DNA from: Chloroflexota bacterium | GTDB taxonomy: Bacteria; Chloroflexota; Dehalococcoidia; GIF9; AB-539-J10 | Assembly (NCBI GenBank): GCA_030604285.1 | Contig: JAUVWD010000020.1 | Span: 1 to 8,542, forward strand | DNA: 8,542 nucleotides | Reading direction: 5' to 3' | In this document: in pieces, positions 5,511 through 8,542 of the stretch | Numbering within the stretch: the stretch's first letter is position 1 | Layout of the letters: each line of letters starts with the position of its first letter | The notes under the pieces: generated by a model | Databases searched by the model: none | Seen by the model: only the letters and a program-made list of their open reading frames with translations | What the model was told of the DNA's origin: nothing | Program-made: the position numbers and the translations under genes

Positions 5511-7220
5511 CTAAGCAATTATAGCGATTGTCTCCCCTGTATTTACGTTATCTCCAGGATTTAACTTTATAGCCTTGATGCGGCTGCTGCAGGGGGCTGG
5601 GAGAGCATTTTCCATTTTCATAGCTTCCAGGATGGCGATGGTGTCGCCCGCCTCAACCCAATCTCCCTTCCTGACGGAAAAGCTAATTATTAAGCGTGGC
5701 ATTGGTGCCTGCAACTCCGTTTCACCTTCAGCTACTGTTATCGTCTGAGTGGCGGGGGGAATTTCTTCTTCGGCTACTTTTGTTGCCGCTGGTGTCACCG
5801 CAGAGACTGACCGGGCTACATCCGGAGGTGGTGCTTCTAAGCCGTATTTCCACCTTAGGAATTTCATCCCGGTGGTGGGATAAAGGGCGTAAATGAGGAC
5901 ATCGCCGATGTCCTGGGCAAGGTCTTTCGTCGCTTCCTTTGCCTTATCCAGCTCGGGCGGTAGAATGTCGGCGGCTCGACAGGTGATGGGCTTGTCGCCA
6001 CGCTCATAGCCCTTAAGGACTATTCTCTGCACCTCAGGGTCAATGGAAGCCGGTGGTTTGCCATAGAGACCAAAGACATAATCCTTCACCTCTCGGGAAA
6101 TCATCTTATATCTGCCGAAAAGGACGTTCTGAACAGCCTGGATTCCAACAATCTGGCTGGTGGGGGTGACCAGCGGCGGATAACCTAATTCCTTTCGAGT
6201 CCTAGGCAGTTCGGCGCATACCTCAGGCAATCGGTGGAGAGCGTTGGCCTCTCTTAGCTGAGCTACCATATTGGTAAACATACCGCCAGGGATATGATGT
6301 CCCAGCACTCTGGTATCAATCACCGACATCTTTGTGTTATCCAAGAATTCACGGTACTTGGGGGCTATGGATTCAAAATGCTCGTCTAACTTGAGGAGAC
6401 GCTCCAAATCGAGCCCAGTGTCTCGAGAGCTTCCCTTGATGGCCAGTACAATTGGCTCTATGGCAGGATGGGCAGTTCTTAAGGCGAAAGGAGCAATGCA
6501 AGTATCAATGATATCTACCCCAGCTTCGATAGCCTTTAGGTAACTCATGCATGCCATTCCACTGGTGAAATGGCTATGAAGGTCAATGGGTATCCTTAGA
6601 GCCTTCTTCAGGGCTGTAATTAAGTTATAGGCATCGTCTGGAGCGATAAGCCCAGTCATGTCTTTGATGCACAGGCTGTCTGCCCCCATGCCCTGAATTA
6701 TGACAGCTTTATTGACATAATAATCAACAGTGTAAATGGGTCCACCCAGTTTTGGTTCGGTGAGGGAGTAACACAATGACCCCTGAATATGCTTGCCACA
6801 ATCTCTAATAGCTTTGAAAGCAGTTTCAAAGTTGCGCTCATCGTTGACAGCGTCAAAGACGCGGAAGACATCGATGCCACAATCAGCAGCATAGTGGACA
6901 AAGGCAGTAACCAGATCGTCGGCATAATTACGGTAGCCCACCAGATTTTGTTCCCTCAGTAACATTTGAAGCGGTGTGTGAGGCATCAACTTCTTCAGGA
7001 TGCGAACTCTCTCCCAGGGGTCTTCGTTTAGAAACCGAGTCATGACGTCAAAAGTAGCTCCTCCCCAGACCTCCATGGACCAAAAACCAACCTTGTCCAT
7101 CTCCGGCGCGATGGCCTCCAGGTCCTCAGTTCGCATCCTGGTAGCTAATAAGGATTGGTGGCCATCTCTAAAGGTAAGGTCAGTGATTTTCACTGGATTT
7201 CCGTTGTCAGTCGAAGTCAC
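5511..7220 (-). CDS. pycB: Biotin-bearing pyruvate/oxaloacetate carboxyltransferase (pyruvate carboxylase subunit B / OadA type)
   Basis: The 569-residue protein has three parts. The N-terminal HMGL-like TIM barrel (about 13-275) holds D19 in TFRDGHQS, carbamylated-lysine candidate K186 in CIKDMTG, and metal ligands H215 and H217 in DLHSHFTSG. The conserved carboxylase domain (about 300-460) includes HHIPGGMFTNM and PLVTPTSQIVG. A proline- and alanine-rich linker (about 463-492) leads to a biotinyl domain ending at 569, with K535 in EAMKMENA as the biotin site. The enzyme moves a carboxyl group between biotin and pyruvate/oxaloacetate. It could be the B subunit of a two-subunit pyruvate carboxylase, an oxaloacetate decarboxylase alpha subunit, or a 5S transcarboxylase subunit. 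No membrane decarboxylase subunits are present, which disfavours the sodium pump. The start is GTG, with AAAGGTG seven bases upstream. It lies 78 bases after the carboxyltransferase gene and six before the dehydratase. Confidence 0.93.
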   Translation of the reverse strand: MTSTDNGNPVKITDLTFRDGHQSLLATRMRTEDLEAIAPEMDKVGFWSMEVWGGATFDVMTRFLNEDPWERVRILKKLMPHTPLQMLLREQNLVGYRNYADDLVTAFVHYAADCGIDVFRVFDAVNDERNFETAFKAIRDCGKHIQGSLCYSLTEPKLGGPIYTVDYYVNKAVIIQGMGADSLCIKDMTGLIAPDDAYNLITALKKALRIPIDLHSHFTSGMACMSYLKAIEAGVDIIDTCIAPFALRTAHPAIEPIVLAIKGSSRDTGLDLERLLKLDEHFESIAPKYREFLDNTKMSVIDTRVLGHHIPGGMFTNMVAQLREANALHRLPEVCAELPRTRKELGYPPLVTPTSQIVGIQAVQNVLFGRYKMISREVKDYVFGLYGKPPASIDPEVQRIVLKGYERGDKPITCRAADILPPELDKAKEATKDLAQDIGDVLIYALYPTTGMKFLRWKYGLEAPPPDVARSVSAVTPAATKVAEEEIPPATQTITVAEGETELQAPMPRLIISFSVRKGDWVEAGDTIAILEAMKMENALPAPCSSRIKAIKLNPGDNVNTGETIAIIA

Positions 7221-7227
7221 GCCACAG

Positions 7228-7234
7228 CACCTTT
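7228..7234 (-). promoter_or_regulatory. Ribosome binding site fixing the GTG start of the pycB-type gene
   Basis: On the minus strand this reads AAAGGTG, seven bases before the GTG at 7220-7218. It supports GTG initiation and puts the conserved KITDLTFRDGHQS segment at the expected distance from the N-terminus. Confidence 0.6.
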
Positions 7235-7298
7235 CTAATTATTCTTGCCCGTCAAAGCGTTTGCCACATTCAACCCTTTCGCACCAGCACCTTCTCTC

Positions 7299-8542
7299 CT
7301 ATAGTGGAATATTGCCATGCTTCTTGGGTGGATTGGTAACATCCTTGCCCTTAAGCATCTTCAGGGCCTTGATTACCTTGGGACGAGTCTCTCTGGGATC
7401 GATAATATCATCAAGATATCCTTTGGTTGCTGAGAAATAAGGGTTCGCAAATTTCTCCCGATATTCTTGAATTAGCCTGGTCCTCGTCTCTTCGGGGATT
7501 GACGATTCCTTAATCTCACGGGCAAAAATGACATCAACTGCTCCGTCAGGCCCCATTACAGCTATCTCCGCTGTGGGCCAGGCGTAGCAAATGTCACCTC
7601 GCAAACTCTCGCTGCTCATCGCAATATAAGCTCCTCCGTAGGCTTTGCGGGTAATAACGCTTATCTTGGGCACGGTAGCCTCAGAATACGCAAAAAGTAG
7701 TTTAGCCCCGTGCCTGATAATGCCTCTGAACTCTTGGTCAGTTCCTGGCATATATCCTGGCACATCAACAAAAGTGAGTAGAGGGACATTGAAGCAATCA
7801 CAGGTGCGAACAAACCTGCTTAGTTTATCGGAGGCATCAATATCTAACACTCCGGCTAAATGCATGGGCTGTTGAGCTAGAATGCCTACACTTTCTCCGC
7901 CCATCCGACCAAAGCCCACGATGCAGCTTCGAGCGAATCTCTCATGCACCTCTAAGAAATCACCGTTGTCTACCACTTTCCTTATGATTCGCTTCATGTC
8001 ATAGGGCCTGATTGGATCGGTGGGCACGATATGAAGCAGTTCCTCGTCGGTTCGATCAGGATCGTCGCCAGTATCCTGATGAGGCGTGTGCTCCTTATAA
8101 CTTTGAGGTAGGAAACTTAACAGTTTGCGCACTAGCTGAAAGCATTGCTCTTCATTGTCAAGTGCGAAATGGGCATTTCCACTTTTCGCAGCATTCACCA
8201 TAGCACCGCCCAGATCTTCTAGGGTGACGTCTTCCCCTGTCACTGCTTTGACGACCTTAGGGCCGGTAATATAGCTTTGGCTTATGCCCTTAACCCCGAA
8301 CCAGAAGTCAGTGATGGCTGGGGAATAAACCGCCCCCCCAGCGGTGGGTCCCACTATAACTGAAATCTGAGGAACGGTGCCTGAATACAACGTGTTACGT
8401 GTAAAGATCTCGCCGTAGCCGTGAAGACTGGCTGACCCCTCTTGAATGCGAGCGCCTCCCGAATCAAGAATTCCAACAAAAGGAGCGCAATTCCTGGCGG
8501 CTAGGTCCATTACTTTGCAGATTTTTTGAGAGGCTACCTCTG
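7299..8542 (-). CDS. mmdA: Acyl-CoA carboxylase carboxyltransferase subunit (MmdA/PccB/12S type), 5'-truncated
   Basis: The frame is open to the window edge, so the first methionine inside it (8510) is not the true start; codons for EVASQKICKV precede it. About 413 residues are visible of a family that runs near 515, so roughly 100 are missing. The crotonase-fold halves show DSGGARIQEG (26-35 of the visible part) and VGPTAGGAVYSPA (63-75). The second half shows FVDVPGYMPGTDQEFRGII (257-275), TRKAYGGAYIAMSS (297-310) and WPTAEIAVMGPDGAV (321-335). The chain ends in the usual KHGNIPL. Proteins of this type transfer carboxyl groups between biotin and propionyl-CoA/methylmalonyl-CoA. It could serve propionyl-CoA carboxylase, methylmalonyl-CoA decarboxylase or a transcarboxylase 12S core, and sequence by eye does not separate these. 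The biotin-bearing partner encoded next may supply its biotin. Confidence 0.92.
   Translation of the reverse strand, partial: EVASQKICKVMDLAARNCAPFVGILDSGGARIQEGSASLHGYGEIFTRNTLYSGTVPQISVIVGPTAGGAVYSPAITDFWFGVKGISQSYITGPKVVKAVTGEDVTLEDLGGAMVNAAKSGNAHFALDNEEQCFQLVRKLLSFLPQSYKEHTPHQDTGDDPDRTDEELLHIVPTDPIRPYDMKRIIRKVVDNGDFLEVHERFARSCIVGFGRMGGESVGILAQQPMHLAGVLDIDASDKLSRFVRTCDCFNVPLLTFVDVPGYMPGTDQEFRGIIRHGAKLLFAYSEATVPKISVITRKAYGGAYIAMSSESLRGDICYAWPTAEIAVMGPDGAVDVIFAREIKESSIPEETRTRLIQEYREKFANPYFSATKGYLDDIIDPRETRPKVIKALKMLKGKDVTNPPKKHGNIPL

Noticed and set aside
5511..7220. Reading the pycB-type gene as a sodium-pumping oxaloacetate decarboxylase subunit
   Set aside because: No membrane beta or gamma subunit is present next to it; the neighbours are carboxyltransferase and tricarboxylate genes.
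7000..7440. Plus-strand open frame of 146 codons across the pycB start and mmdA end
   Set aside because: It is antisense to two well-supported genes and its composition is that of a reverse-strand shadow.

Overview
The window looks like a piece of a bacterial chromosome, most plausibly from an anaerobic, Dehalococcoidia-like member of the Chloroflexota. That placement is an inference. It rests on the tiny DUF5679-type zinc-ribbon gene at the left edge, the archaeal/anaerobe style two-subunit aconitase-type dehydratase beside an isocitrate dehydrogenase, and the biotin carboxyltransferase genes next to them. No rRNA, tRNA, insertion sequence, phage gene or CRISPR array is visible.

Layout. At the left edge, 80-223 (+) encodes a 47-residue four-cysteine zinc ribbon with a clear promoter-like element and ribosome binding site. 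It converges on 427-1269 (-), an SPL-family radical SAM protein. The next unit, also on the minus strand, is a small helix-hairpin-helix protein (2223-2420) overlapping an AlkD-type DNA alkylation repair protein (1568-2254). It ends at a good intrinsic terminator (1491-1518).

The right two thirds is one minus-strand metabolic cluster, read from high to low coordinates. It starts with a 5'-truncated acyl-CoA carboxylase carboxyltransferase subunit (mmdA/pccB type, 7299 to the window edge). A pyruvate/oxaloacetate carboxyltransferase with its own biotinyl domain follows (pycB/oadA type, 5511-7220). Then come the aconitase/isopropylmalate isomerase family large subunit (4251-5504) and small subunit (3739-4251), and last an isocitrate dehydrogenase (2544-3629).

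Taken together the cluster reads as a route from C3 units to 2-oxoglutarate. The biotin module would make oxaloacetate from pyruvate. A citrate synthase not present here would make citrate. The LeuCD-type pair would act as aconitase, and the dehydrogenase would make 2-oxoglutarate for glutamate synthesis. A 12S-like carboxyltransferase beside a 5S-like one with fused biotin carrier also matches a methylmalonyl-CoA:pyruvate transcarboxylase. The window cannot decide between this and separate ATP-dependent carboxylases, because no biotin carboxylase gene is in view.

GTG starts are frequent: four of the seven genes with a visible start use GTG. I found no convincing undescribed system. The most interesting points are the carboxyltransferase pairing, the assignment of the LeuCD-type pair as aconitase, the mixed coenzyme determinants of the dehydrogenase, and the coupled HhH-AlkD gene pair.
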